Positions 12,391-23,825 of a stretch of 64,000 nt of DNA are shown here, in pieces. The notes under the pieces were generated by a model. The model was not told the DNA's origin. It did no database searches and was given only the letters and a program-made list of their open reading frames with translations. The DNA comes from Cyathus striatus. Lineage: Eukaryota > Basidiomycota > Agaricomycetes > Agaricales > Nidulariaceae. The position numbers were made by a program, and so were the translations under genes. Every line of letters starts with the position of its first letter. Position 1 is the stretch's first letter. Where the stretch lies: positions 248,001 to 312,000 of the forward strand of contig JAOVFP010000022.1 in the NCBI GenBank assembly GCA_025738555.1, given 5' to 3'.

Positions 12391-13285
12391 ATGACATCTC
12401 TCATACGTGTGGATGACCGTGACCCTAGAATCGTATACTCTGAGAATGACTGGATCCAAGGTGGAGTCTCAGGTAAAGAATACAACGGCACCACAACATA
12501 TCCGAATGCAGCTGGAGCAACGGCCACTTTCAATTTTACAGGTAGTTTTCAGTAATCTACCGCTTTGACTTCACTAACACGGAGTATAGGCACGTCCTTA
12601 TCCTTATATGGGACGTTAGCCCTCGAGTCGTCCGCAATAAAGGTCCAATACACCATAGACGAAACTGTCTTCCCCATGACTAACTACTCTCCATATCCGT
12701 CTAATGCATATCAAATTCTGCTCTTTAAGCAATGGAACCTGACTACTTCCAACCATTCGCTCGTTATCTCTATCTTACCAGGCTCTGTTTTTGATTATTA
12801 TTTGGATTATTTGGATTACACACCAGTCGAGAGCTCTATAACCACTATGTGTCCCCTGCTTTCCACCACAACCAGCTCCATAATCATACCTCCTACCATC
12901 ACGAACTCGCCGTGTCCACTGGAGACAGGGCTTCAGCCTACGCATAAATCCTGCGATTTGCCGTATATTGCGGTATTCTGGAGTCTGGTAGCAGCGGACG
13001 TGCTCGTTATGTTGATCTTTATATTCCGCAAGTGGCCAAGGTGGAGAACATGGCTCATATCTTGTACGTTAGTCAGCCATTACTAATGCATATCTTATGA
13101 CTCATGAATTGAGATTAGACGTGGATAAATATTTCAATAGCCGCACTAAAATAGTGCCATTTGAACTATCCGAATCCGTCAGTGTTGATCCCACATTAAA
13201 CGGGGGGGACCGCCCTCCCAGTTATATTGCAGCACTGTACGATATGGCTGCAATTCAAGTTCCAGCGCCTCTTTTTCAAGCATGA
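12391..13285 (+). CDS. Single-pass membrane protein with beta-rich ectodomain, copy A
   Basis: Exon 1 is 12391-12541 (MTSLIRVDDRDPRIVYSEND...), the intron is 12542-12589, and exon 2 starts at 12590. The protein has an extracellular domain of about 170 residues starting with the family signature RVDDRDPRI-Y, with N-glycosylation sites, then one transmembrane helix (YIAVFWSLVAADVLVMLIF) and an RKWPRW stop-transfer. By comparison with copy C, a second intron should end at ATGAG followed by a tail exon (LRLDVDKYFNSRT to 13285). Here the acceptor reads ATGAA (13108), so the tail is probably not joined and the product ends soon after the membrane helix. Function is unknown. Related genes B, C and D lie at 49.8-53.2 kb. 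Confidence 0.7.
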
Positions 13286-14149
13286 ATTAAAAGACAATTT
13301 TTATAATGCAACTAAAGATATACAAGACTCTATGGTATTACTCTACACTACACACTGTCCCAACAACATGTACTAACTAAAACCAGACAAATCCACTTTC
13401 ACATACACGCAGAGCATGTGGTCGACTTTGAACTGGGCGACGTTAGAGTCAGCTCAGAGATACTTGATGTGATCAGGGGCTTGGTGCGATGCTAGAGAGG
13501 AATAATGGATTAAATGTTAGTAGATTGAAAAATGGACAATGAGTGTACGCGTACATACACACAGACCACGTCAGATGGGGCCTACAAACCTCACAGATAA
13601 CACGGCCGGTATGGTATTCGCCGCCTTGCTGGTTAATGCCACTAGCGGGGAGGAGTTAACTGAGGGGAGTTATCGGTTACCTTGTAGCCTTCGCTATCCT
13701 CAGTGGCAGAGCAAATCACACACAAGCAACAAGGACGGAGACGATCCATTGATGAAAACAAGGTAGGAAACGAGGGTAATGATAAGGGACTTACGGACAT
13801 CAGACGAGAACGAGGGCGGAAGGTCTATGAAGCATGTGGTGTGGGCCCCAGGGTGAGGCAGAGGAAGGGACGCAGAGTCGATACGAATCTGGAAGGCGTG
13901 CAACCTAGGGAAGCGTCCACGCCATTGGGAAGTAGAAAATAAATGGCGGTAGGACTCAAACGATGGACAGAGACAATTAGAAGTAAACGAAGTGAAATAG
14001 GGGGGAGGAACTAAAGCGGGCGCCCATAGACGGAACAAGAGAGAAAATTGTGAAAACAAAACAGCTGTGGATGGTCCCAAACGCACGAAGGGAGGCTTAC
14101 GAGAGCCTGTGCGGGCTTAGGGTGCCAGGTACATCGTCCACTCGTAGGA
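13286..14149. other. Purine-rich relic DNA
   Basis: There are no intact genes. On the minus strand the stretch is pyrimidine-rich like the expanded thiolase introns. A short coding-like piece lies at 13560-13690, but I could not identify it on either strand. Confidence 0.4.
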
Positions 14150-14560
14150 AAGAAGGGAAATGATGCGAGCAGGAGAAGTGAGGGGTAGGGAAATACCATA
14201 GATAACGTCGAATGAGAAGTGAAAAGAAGCAAGAGGTCGAATAAATGAAGCTGCGAGACGAGTAAAGGAGAAAGCTGTAAGGTATACCCGTAGTATACTG
14301 TACAACGGCAGTAGAGAACTTCGAGAAATGGAGGACGCGACCGGTAGGCGAGGATGAAGAAAAGCACAGCTGACCGGTATGCGTAGAGCCTACATCTCAT
14401 TCACAGTCCGCTGTATACCATCCATCCCACTGCTCCAACATTGTATAGTGTTCCTGAACATGCTCGTGTACCAGCTAGGGCTGTATTTGTGCTGAAAACG
14501 TTCTCGAGACCTCAGAGACAGAGCACATCGGTATAACCAAAGTCATTGACGTTGTCGCGT
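14150..14560 (-). pseudogene. Gene relic, copy 1 of 3 (unidentified)
   Basis: It is similar to 15430-15830 and to 25500-25870. On the minus strand the three share an exon-like piece followed by GTGAGCTG or a mutated form of it, and a pyrimidine-rich intron. This copy has stops in all frames. The parent gene was not recognised. Confidence 0.45.
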
Positions 14561-15429
14561 CAGATTTTAATTGGTATATGTCGGCATTGGGGCGGGGGGT
14601 GGAATCGTTTCGACCTCAATGAAAAAGCAAAACGAAAGAACTACACAAGGAACGCCCAAGAATGCCATCCCAGAACAAGCACAAGAGGATAGTTCATAGA
14701 AGAATTCAAGCTTCAAGACAGCCCTGCAGCCTAAGTCGATATTATCGAGAATCTAGGAGTGCAAAGTTAGGAGAGTCAGGCTGCTACTCTTCGACGTCTA
14801 TACATGTTGTATAAGTAGCACATTCAAACCTACATTGAATAGTGTATCATGTAAATATCCGGAAAGGCCTCTGTGAGGTTGGACAACAACGGAAAATTTA
14901 CCTTCTAACATATTCCTGATGAGAATGAATTGGTTCTAGAACCACTGACGGTCTAGTTGTCTAGCATGCGACAGTATGTGGGTTAAGCGTGTAGCGGCAG
15001 CAGCTGCTGTCTATCATTTTGGGGTGTACTTGATAGATAACATTATACGGCATTACCATAAACCTTGAAGATAAATCACATAGCTCTCTGGTCGATCGTA
15101 ATGATGGAAAGAACGAATTGGACAGTAGAATGAGCCTCAGGGTAATGACAGCTATGATGCACATGTACGATGCATTAGCTCCGAACGACATCACAGGAAG
15201 GAAAGGAGTAACTGAGTATACATACTACAATGGGACGACGGAGGATCGCTATATGTCGAGACGATAGAGCATGTGAATGGCGTGTCGCCAGCAAAAGAAA
15301 GGTGAATTCATAACCATACATGTATGGCAAATGTATAGAACGTAACACGCTGGCTCGATACGACGCCACAACATGCGAAGAAAGAAATTAGCAGGGCTTG
15401 AGGTACCCATTCGTACAACTCCACTCAAA

Positions 15430-15830
15430 GGAATGAAATGAAATGAGAGCGAAAGGGGAGATCGGTAGGGAAATGCCGCCAACGACGTTGAACGAAAGCA
15501 AAACAGGTCAAAGAAAGGGCGTCGCGAGACGGGTTTATGGAACGTTGAGACGGAGAAGGAACAAAGCTGTGAGGTATAACGACAGCACAAAGGCAGTAGA
15601 GAACAAGGAACGGAAGAAGGCGAATAGCGGCCGGCGCAAATACACAAAGAATAACGGAAAACAGAAGAACGAAACATTACAGCTCACCAGTACGCGTTGT
15701 GCCTGCACCTCACTCGCAATACCCTGTGCACCACCCACCCCCTCTAAATATCGTATAGTATTCCTGTAGTTGCTCGTTTCTAACGTCTCTGAGAGTGTCT
15801 GCATCAAGTCAGCAGTTCCCTGTTTGAGAT
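15430..15830 (-). pseudogene. Gene relic, copy 2 of 3 (unidentified)
   Basis: This is the best preserved of the three relics on the minus strand. A readable piece, GVGGAQGIASEVQAQRVL, ends at a GTGAGC splice-donor-like site at about 15690. Copy 3 at 25.6 kb reads VHVVQGIASEVQARRIL at the same place, followed by the same GTGAGC. Conservation up to a splice site suggests a former protein-coding exon. No domain was recognised. Confidence 0.5.
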
Positions 15831-16836
15831 GTTAGTAAGGGTAGGAGGGAGGAGTCAGGGGCAGAGTCAGACCTCATGTTGCAACATCTAGAAGATATCG
15901 TAGCAAAACGAGGAATAGTAGAGATTATTAATTGCTCATTTCGAACGCAGACAAGCTGAAAGCAGTTGGTAATGGGAAGTCTGAAGCAGAGTGGCATTGG
16001 CCCGTGCGCGTCGTTGTCCGTGGCAGACAGGAATGGACGGGGGTCCCATCAACCGCTCCAAACTCCGAACTATCGCCGAATCAGTGAAACCACCCTCTCC
16101 TGAGCAGAACCTCCCAGCAACTTTTCATGTGAGTCCTACAATCCCCTTGGGTGCAGTGCCTCTGTTAGCAGCTCTTTTGAAATGGCGAACTCAATGATAA
16201 TCAAGATATCGGAAGGGGAGTCGAGTGGTATAGGGTTGTTACCATTGTGGACATGTAATCTGGCTCCATGCTTTTCTACCTTTGTAAGGTGCATATTTCG
16301 CAGGAAAGTCATGGTTCAACTGGAAGTGGTTCGACCATCAACAATGAAGACGGTTATCAACGAAGGCGATCGCCTATATACTTGGAGACCGAACGCACGT
16401 CGTCAGATCAGTCCGAACTTGAAGGTTGGAATCGACGGATTGACGAAATTACATTCTAAATATTGAATAATTTTGAAAAGGCTTCCCTCTTCCAGGCTAT
16501 TATGCTATCGGATGGGGTGTCTCTCACCCCACTAATCCTAAATATCCTCGCGAGCTGATTCGGTCCTGATTAACAGCAACTGATGTAAGTGTATTATTAA
16601 CACCACTAGCTACTTTGAAATGCTCAGCTGGTCAGTGCTGTGCGAGCAATACGTACTATTAATAAATTATCGCAACAGATCCATCAAGGCAGTGCACACC
16701 AGTAGAGAAAAAATAGGTGAGATAAAGTTTGATATCACTGGTTGCTGTAGAATGCTGTAAAGCTGCGAAATATATCAGTACTGCAGTTGATTGCCAACCA
16801 ATGTAACAAACTACGCTGAATACTCAGACCACCACC
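15831..16836 (+). promoter_or_regulatory. Duplicated upstream region of NLR copy 1
   Basis: This stretch corresponds to 25871-26651 upstream of the intact NLR. Shared strings include CTCCAAACTCCGA followed by CTATCGCCGAATC, and AATGGCTTCCCT-like and GCGAACAATACGTACTAT-like strings. It holds no gene of its own and probably contained the NLR promoter. Confidence 0.55.
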
Positions 16837-19297
16837 ATGGCCTTCGCAAATTCGAAAAATATCTCTATCAGTGAAGCTACAATGATTGATAATGGGACAT
16901 ATATTGATAAACAGGTACTTAATGGGTTTGCAATAGCCATTCACAAAGTCTGATGAAACATTCTAGATTAACTTGATTACAAACCTAATGAGGGATGGGC
17001 GACTTTCCCCTATTAGTCAGACAGCTCCAAGCACCACAAAGATGTTCACTGGGCAAGAACAATATCTTGAGGCATTGAACAAGCACTTCAAGTCTGAGAA
17101 TCTGACTGTAACCAGAAAGTACTTTCTCCTCTATGGAATAGGTGGAATTGGTAAAACCCAAATTTGCTTAAAGTTTAAGGATGACTCTGAGGACTAGTAT
17201 GTGATTTACTAAATCTAAATGAATTTATTTATTTATTCATGTATAGCTTTGAGTACATATTCTGGATTGATACATCTTCAGAAGAAAGTGTCATACAAAG
17301 TCTTAAAGATATGTATAAGACTTATACACCTGCTCAATCAGTGGAATTTTCTGAAAGTGCTTTTCTCAACTGGATTTCTTTCTTCAAGTGCAAATGGTTG
17401 ATAATCTATGATAATGCTGATGGAGCTCCAGATCTAGTGGAAAAATTTCTTCCTCCTGGAAACAAGGGAAATATACTTATTACAAGCAGAAATCAAGCAC
17501 TTAGGCGACTCACTACAAATAAATATTCTACAGAAGTAACAGAAATGAGTGAAGATACTGCCATAGAATTATTACTCAGAGCTAGTGGACTAGAGGAACA
17601 GTCTGAACAATATCAAGATGTATCAAAAGATATAGTTACTGAACTCTATGGTCTTCCATTAGCTATTGCTCAAGCTGGTGCCTACATAATGAATGGCAAC
17701 TGTGACATTACCAAGTACCTGAAAATGTACATGAAGTACAGAGCTGAACTAATGGATAACAAAGAATTTGAAGGAGCTTCAAAATATGAAAAAACAGTAT
17801 ATGGAATATGGGAAGTTTCCTTCCAGAAATTATTGAGAATGTCAGAAACTTCAAGTGATGCCAAAGCTGCCAAATATGCTATTAGTATCATTAATATTTG
17901 TGCCTTCTTTCACTACATGAACATTCCTATAAAGATATTTGAAAGAGTTGCAAATAGTTACAACTCAATTATTGAGGAATATATGAATGATGTCAGGCCA
18001 ATTTTGATACCAAAAATGGAGAAGGAGTTGTTCAATATAGATAAGTATAATGAATGGAATGAATAAATTTTCAATAAGGCTATATCAATCCTTTTATCAT
18101 TTGCATTGATTAAAAGAGAAAATATCAAATTCTTAAGTTTGCATCCACTAATTCAGCTTTAGTGCCAAGATAGATTGCCAAGAGATGAAAGAATGTACTG
18201 GATAGCAAATCCCAGTGGTGTATTGTCTGCCTCTATATTATATAAAGTCACCATTGATGAATATAGATATGCACAAGAGATTACTCTACATATACTTGAA
18301 ATTATATCAAAAATGAAGAATAACATGGAGTATAATTACCATTGTGACACTTTCAATAAATTTGCAGAAGTATTAAATAAAACAGGAAATTACAGTGAAA
18401 GACAGAATATTGTTATAAGAATTGTGCAAAACAACAAAGCATTACTTGGGGAAAATGATTCTAATACACTTTCAAGCATGAATAATTTGGCATTCACTTA
18501 TTCCAATCTTGGAAAATGGAAAGAGGCAGAAGAGATGCAGGTACATGTCTTGGAGATATATACCAAGCTGCTAGGTCAAGAGCACCCAGATATACTGGAA
18601 AGTATGAACAATTTGGCATCAACATATTTCAATCTTGGAAAATGGAATGAAGCAGAAGAGCTGCAAGTACATGTCTTGGAGATGCAGACCAAGCTGCTAG
18701 GTGGGGAGCACCCAGATACACTGAGAAGTATGAACAATTTGGCATCAACTTATTCCAATCTTGGAGAATGGAACAACACAGAGGAGCTGCAGGTACATGT
18801 CCTGGAGATACATGCCAAGCTGCTAGGTCAAGAGCACCCAGCTACACTGGTGAGTATGAACAATTTGGCATTAACTGATTCCAGTCTTAGAAAATGGAAA
18901 GAGGCAGAAGAGATGCATGTACATGTCTTGGAGATACATATCAAGCTGCTAGGTAGGGAGCACCCAGATACACTGATATTTATAAACAATTTGGCTTCCA
19001 TTTATTCCAATCTTGGAAAATGGAAAGAGGCAGAAGAGCTGCAGGTGCATCTTGACAATACATACTCTGGTGCTAGGTGAAAATCACTCTGATATACTAA
19101 TGGCTTTATTATGACTTGGAAAATTGAATGATGCAGAAGTAATTCATGTACATGGTCTAGAGATATGTACCAAGCTGCTGGGTAAAGAACATCCTCATAC
19201 AACAAAATGTGTGATCAGTCTTGCAGTAATATATTCTACTGTTGGAAGATTTAAAGAAGCAGAGGTACTGAAGGCACATGTTAAGATAGATAGGTGA
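16837..19297 (+). pseudogene. NB-ARC/TPR NLR pseudogene
   Basis: The exon structure matches the gene at 26652. Exon 1 is 16837-16914 (MAFANSKNISISEATMID...), exon 2 is 16967-17196, and exon 3 starts at 17247. Exon 2 carries the P-loop GIGGIGKT. Exon 3 carries Walker B WLIIYDNAD, the TSRNQALR segment and GLPLAIAQAGA, followed by about seven TPRs. Lesions relative to the intact copy are Tyr to TAA at 18064-18066, Trp to TAG at 18160-18162, a two-base loss near 19050 that shifts the frame inside a TPR, and a deletion near 19105. The TTG at 16973 is not a lost start, because the true start lies in the upstream exon. A transposon sits 116 bp after the stop. Confidence 0.88.
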
Positions 19298-20209
19298 TTT
19301 TGATTTAAATGCATTTAGTATATGTATCCTTACAGAAATGTAAATGGCTATGTAGGAATACGTGTATTACTATACAGTCATGTGAAGTTAAAGTTGACAA
19401 TAAGGTAGGTATGTATGGCGGTCAAAGTGCACATTTAAAGTGTACTGCAAACATTTTTGGACCAGTGCAAACACTTTTTGATGCGAGTGCAAACATTTCG
19501 GGCATTTTTTGGTGCACATTTTTAGTCCCAGTGCAAACATTCTGTATCGCAAACACATTTATGTGAGTGCAAACATTTTACTCAAGACCTAGCATAATTT
19601 AACAACTTGTAGGATGTGAATTAAAATAAATTTTCATGCCCAGTCAAAAGTCGTGCAGGCCTGGTCTGGCAACATCCAGAAATTACAGATACATCTGGCA
19701 TTCTGCAATTTTCAGATTTTTCCTGGTTTTGACCTCTTTTCCGGATTGAAAACAGGGCTGGTCAGACTCTGACACAGCAATATGAAAACGGGTTTAAAAT
19801 ATATTCAGCACCAATCTGACAATTACAGGAATGTACAGATATATGCTGTAATTAATGTATTCCCTCCCCTCCCTCGGCTCCTTTCCTCCACCTGCTCCCT
19901 CCACCCACTCCTTCTACCCACTCCCTTCACCTGCTTCTTCTACCTGCTCCCTCCACCCGCTTCCTCCAACCCCGCCACTCCTAAGATTTGTAGCAGTGTA
20001 TGACCTGGTAATCAAGATTAGCAAATAAAACATGAGAGAGAAGGATAGTGAGAGAGCTAAATAACAAGATAGCAAGAGGGGTGGAACAGCGTGAGATGTA
20101 GAAAGTAGAAAGGAACAAGAAGTGATGAAGTAGGGAGGAGGTAGGAGATAAAGGGGAGAATTTGGAAAGGAAATGGCAATATAAAATGAGATGAATGAGA
20201 AGAACTTAC

Positions 20210-20520
20210 CCTTCCTAAATTGAAAGACTCCATACTGCCACTGGGAAGTGAAACGTATGATATGATGACACTGTCATCTATTGGGTTTCCCTCGTAGTCT
20301 ACAGGGAAAGTTGAGTATCCTAGGAGGTCTTGCATGTCATCTCCATTGAATCTTCACAAGGTTAGTGAGTAAGTTGAAGAGGAAAAGGGAGAAGACATAC
20401 CCGACAGTGTAGATGTTAAGATCGATGCAAGTGGCTTGGTGTGGGAGGTGAAGTGGTCTAATTGACAGTGTTCCAGGTCCAGACTCACCAAGTACCTGGG
20501 GTCACTCAAGGGTTTCAAGT
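20210..20520 (-). pseudogene. M43 (pappalysin-type) metalloprotease fragment inside transposon
   Basis: Two exons remain on the minus strand with a 49-bp intron between them (20352-20400). The first ends ...DLNIYTVG at 20401. The second (20351-20210) reads FNGDDMQDLLGYSTFP, then DYEGNPIDDSVIISY, then SLPSGSMESFNLG, and stops at a GTAAGT donor. This is the segment just before the zinc-binding HEXXH helix in secreted fungal M43 proteases. The HEXXH exon itself is absent. With introns kept and both gene ends missing, it looks like a genomic fragment captured by the transposon. Confidence 0.75.
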
Positions 20521-20824
20521 GGGAGCTGCAGCTGGCATCCCCACAATCAATGGCATGAGTAATCTGACTTGGCATTATATGCAATAGATAAATTTAAAAC
20601 AGAAAAAAAAAAAAAAACTCACTAACCACAATGTAGGTACAATAGACCACCTAGGTAGCAATCACTGGTCACCAATTCACCCACCACCAATACTGATATG
20701 CCACACTCATGAGTCATGAGTATACTTAGTGGCTCTTGTGCCTGCTCTATCCCAGTGCTGAAGCTATGGCATGACCAGACCGGAGTTAACAATGTCAAAC
20801 TTTGACAATGTTGAAGTGATGACT

Positions 20825-21240
20825 GAGAGCATTAGGAAGATACAACTAATGAAGAGTTGGACTTTGTTTGACGTGCTTGCACAATTGTGCTAGCAGCAGA
20901 AGCTGTTGCCAAATATTGCAAATTAACGCATACACAAATGCATGTGCGTGTTTTGTTGGTATTCTCACATGTATCCATGATTGCGCAACTGTTACTGTCA
21001 CAGCCAGCATTACAACAGCACTCATTGGCAATGTTTGGCAACAGCCTCCATCTGCCAATGCCAAGTAACAGTCAAGCAATTATGTGGATATGCATGAGAA
21101 TACCAACAAAATGCACATGTGCATTCATGTATGCATTAATTTGCAATATTTGGCAACAGCTTCTGCTGCCAGTGCAATTGTGCAAGCACATCAAACAAAG
21201 TCCAACTCTTCATTAGTTGTATCTTCCTAATGCTCTCAAC
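20825..21240. repeat. Fold-back element, arms about 170 bp
   Basis: The left arm starts GAGAGCATTAGGAAGATAC. Its inverted copy ends the element at about 21240. The arms match over at least 165 bp with roughly one change in ten, and the pairing continues weakly into a loop at about 21000-21065. It has no coding capacity and is nested inside the transposon. Confidence 0.8.
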
Positions 21241-22178
21241 CCCCTTCCTACCACCTCCTCTCAGCCTTCTCCCCTCTCCCCTCATGCACCTCTCTCCCTC
21301 TGCCACCAGTATTGCCCACAATGGCCCTGTCACCGCCCTCAGCATCTCGTCATGCTGGCAAGAATGGCATTGATGCCACCTCACCCAGCCTCCCCTCCTC
21401 CCTCTCCTGCATCATGACAATGACAACAATATCAGTTTCTTCCCAATGTTTTCTATGCCACATCCACCAACCATAACCACCTCCCATGTCATTGTCCACC
21501 ACCAGTTCCCACCAGCAATATTGCTTCCCTCCCTTTCATCCACAATTGCTATCTGTTTTGGCAGCCACCACCACCACTATCCACCCCCAGCCTTTTGGTG
21601 TCATCTCGAGCTCACCACCACCATTATGTCACATCCCTTCTTCCCAAGCAACCTGCCTCATCTGGACTCTCTTTGCCCAGCCTCTCTCTTATTCACCCAG
21701 GCTCTCTGTTTTGTGACCTCCTGGTGCTTGCCATTCAGAAACTTGCACAAATGTACAAGCTCGATGAAATTTTTCATCTCCTTTTTGAGAAGGATAGAAG
21801 TGTGTCAAGTGATGAGTGCTTGCAAGATATCTCACAGGCTTTCTCCTTCATAATTTCATGTACATGTCTAGTCTACTACATATTTACTATAAATAAATCT
21901 TTATTTCATCAATAACTTCAATACATGGGATTCTATATATATTTGGCACTGTTGAAATCCTTGCATTGAATGCAAAAAATTCACTACAAAGATTTGTGTT
22001 CTACAGGAAATGTGTGCACTATAGAAATGTGTTTGTGCTGCAGAAATGTTTGTGCTGGAACTAAAAATGTGCGCCGAACAACACCTGAAATGTTTGCACT
22101 AGCATCAAAAAGTGTTTGCACTTGGTTCAAAAGTGTTTGCGCACCGATTAAATGTGCACTTTGACTGCCATAGGTATG

Positions 22179-23602
22179 CATGTCATGAATCCAGAAATAC
22201 TTTTATAAAAAATAGGGCTCACAAGCAGCAAAGCCCACTACTCTAAATTGGAAAAATCAAAATTAGCATATAAGGTGCTGGCACTGTTGATGGCCATATA
22301 TGAAGTAATCAGTATTGATTATATTTTGCTGTAAGCCATATCTTGTCCACATCAGGTGAGTTATCAAGCACTGTAAGAACTTACTACAGGCTGTGAACTA
22401 TATGTATGCATTACTCATGAAGTACATCAACTCCTGATCATGACACATCACTTGCAATATATGCATAATAAGTCCTGACTATGCTTTGCATTTAGTCATA
22501 TCAGTATGTTATCAAGCTGTACTAAGTAAATAAACACCTGTAATTTTTCAGCAGTAAACATATCAGAAACACATAAGTTGAAGTTAGGTTTATAGAAGTC
22601 TCAATATTTTCTGTGCTAGTGATTTTTTACAATTACCCCTACAGCAGTCATTGAAAGTCTTTGGCACAATCATAGGTACTAAGCTAGTAAAGTTGTAAAC
22701 CACTGTATGACATTTTATGACATTCAATCACCATCTGAAGCTCCAAGCAGAATCTAAACTTGATTAGATAGTCACAAAGTACATGGCACTTAATTTTGGT
22801 TCAAAAGCAATTCAAAAATCTTCTGACCAATTCTATAAATTTTAGGGTTGCATCAATGTACTGCCTCCACTTGGCACCAATACTTGGCATGGAACCAAAA
22901 GACATATTAGCACATTTTCCTGGTCCCCTTGTCTTCATCCCGACATACTAGAAGGGTTACATCTGGCATCTACTTTACGGGTGTTTGGCATCTCCTTCCC
23001 TCTGTCTTCTAGAAGCTAACGTGGTCCTTCCTTATGTTGTCCTTGGATACTCTTGGAATAAGTGTAGATTTCGATTTTTCTACATTTCGCCTCTGCGCCA
23101 TCACTACCACTCTTTGTTCCCCCTTGCCGTTAGCTTTGAGGTGCTCGGGTATTTCATACTAGCGTGCAGCTTTGGCGTTATCTTTTCGATTTTCGTCACT
23201 CACTCTGGGAGTTGTATTGTACGGACTCTGTTCACCTTTCCGATGTCTTTACAAACTCTCTAAGCACTAGAGCCTTGAATGCATGCTTATGTTATGTCGT
23301 GTTGGACGCCCGTCCTTTCGATCTACGCATTACGCTAAGCAAACATACATGTAACGAATTTTATGAAGTGCTCGAATGTCAAGTAATAATCATTATCATT
23401 AAGGCGACATTAGCACGCTCAGAGAATCGATATGTATGGAAACCCGGAGCACCACGCTCAGAAGCATCAAAATATTTCATGCTCCAAGCAACGGCTGCTC
23501 GGCAGATCGCTTGTGCCTTCACTTAGATATCTGTGCTCTGGTAATGAAATTCGGTAGCCACTCGCCTCGGTAAGGTTTTTTACTATGTGATTATGTAAGC
23601 AT
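22179..23602. other. Intergenic DNA downstream of transposon
   Basis: The first 25 bases rejoin the NLR 3' flank. The rest is AT-rich, changing at about 22.98 kb to a more CpG-containing stretch. No gene was supported. Confidence 0.5.
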
Positions 23603-23645
23603 GGTCACGAGCGTTGTTTCCTTCGTAGAAACGACGCTCGTGACC
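23603..23645. other. 18-bp stem hairpin
   Basis: GGTCACGAGCGTTGTTTC is followed by a 7-base loop (CTTCGTA) and GAAACGACGCTCGTGACC. As RNA all 18 pairs form, one of them a U-G pair. It has no coding context. It could be a structured transcript, the end of a lost element, or a cruciform-forming site. Confidence 0.7.
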
Positions 23646-23825
23646 TAAGTGATAGACTGCACCTTCTTTTTTAAAGTCAGGTTTAGTATCCTCTGGGGGC
23701 AAGCGCTCTAAAATCTCACATACTTGCTCAATTTTCATGTAACTTTAGATAATTGTACTACATATGTATAAATTCTATTTACATTAGTTATAAAGGTAAA
23801 AAATTGGAAAATTCAATGTCTGGTG

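Larger units (their letters stand above)
19406..22178. mobile_element. 2.76-kb TIR transposon with 8-bp target duplication, carrying captured gene exons
   Basis: The element runs from 19414 to 22170. Both flanks carry TAGGTATG (19406-19413 and 22171-22178). The ends are inverted: TATGGCGGTCAAAGTGC on the left, and its complement with one change on the right, followed by about 150 bp of imperfect inverted GTGCAAAC-type motifs. The flanking halves rejoin into the uninterrupted 3' flank seen after the other NLR copies (for example 1840-1880), which confirms insertion. An 8-bp duplication suits the hAT superfamily, but no transposase is visible, so it is non-autonomous. Inside are metalloprotease exons (20.2-20.5 kb), a C/T-rich minisatellite (19.86-19.98 kb), a fold-back (20.8-21.2 kb) and a C-rich stretch (21.24-21.7 kb). 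Confidence 0.8.

Noticed and set aside
16973..16975. Apparent loss of the NLR start codon (TTG in place of ATG)
   Set aside because: An upstream exon at 16837 supplies the start, and TTG is an internal Leu codon.
20887..21216. 109-codon frame within the fold-back
   Set aside because: The frame spans both arms and the loop of an inverted repeat and has no protein-like features.
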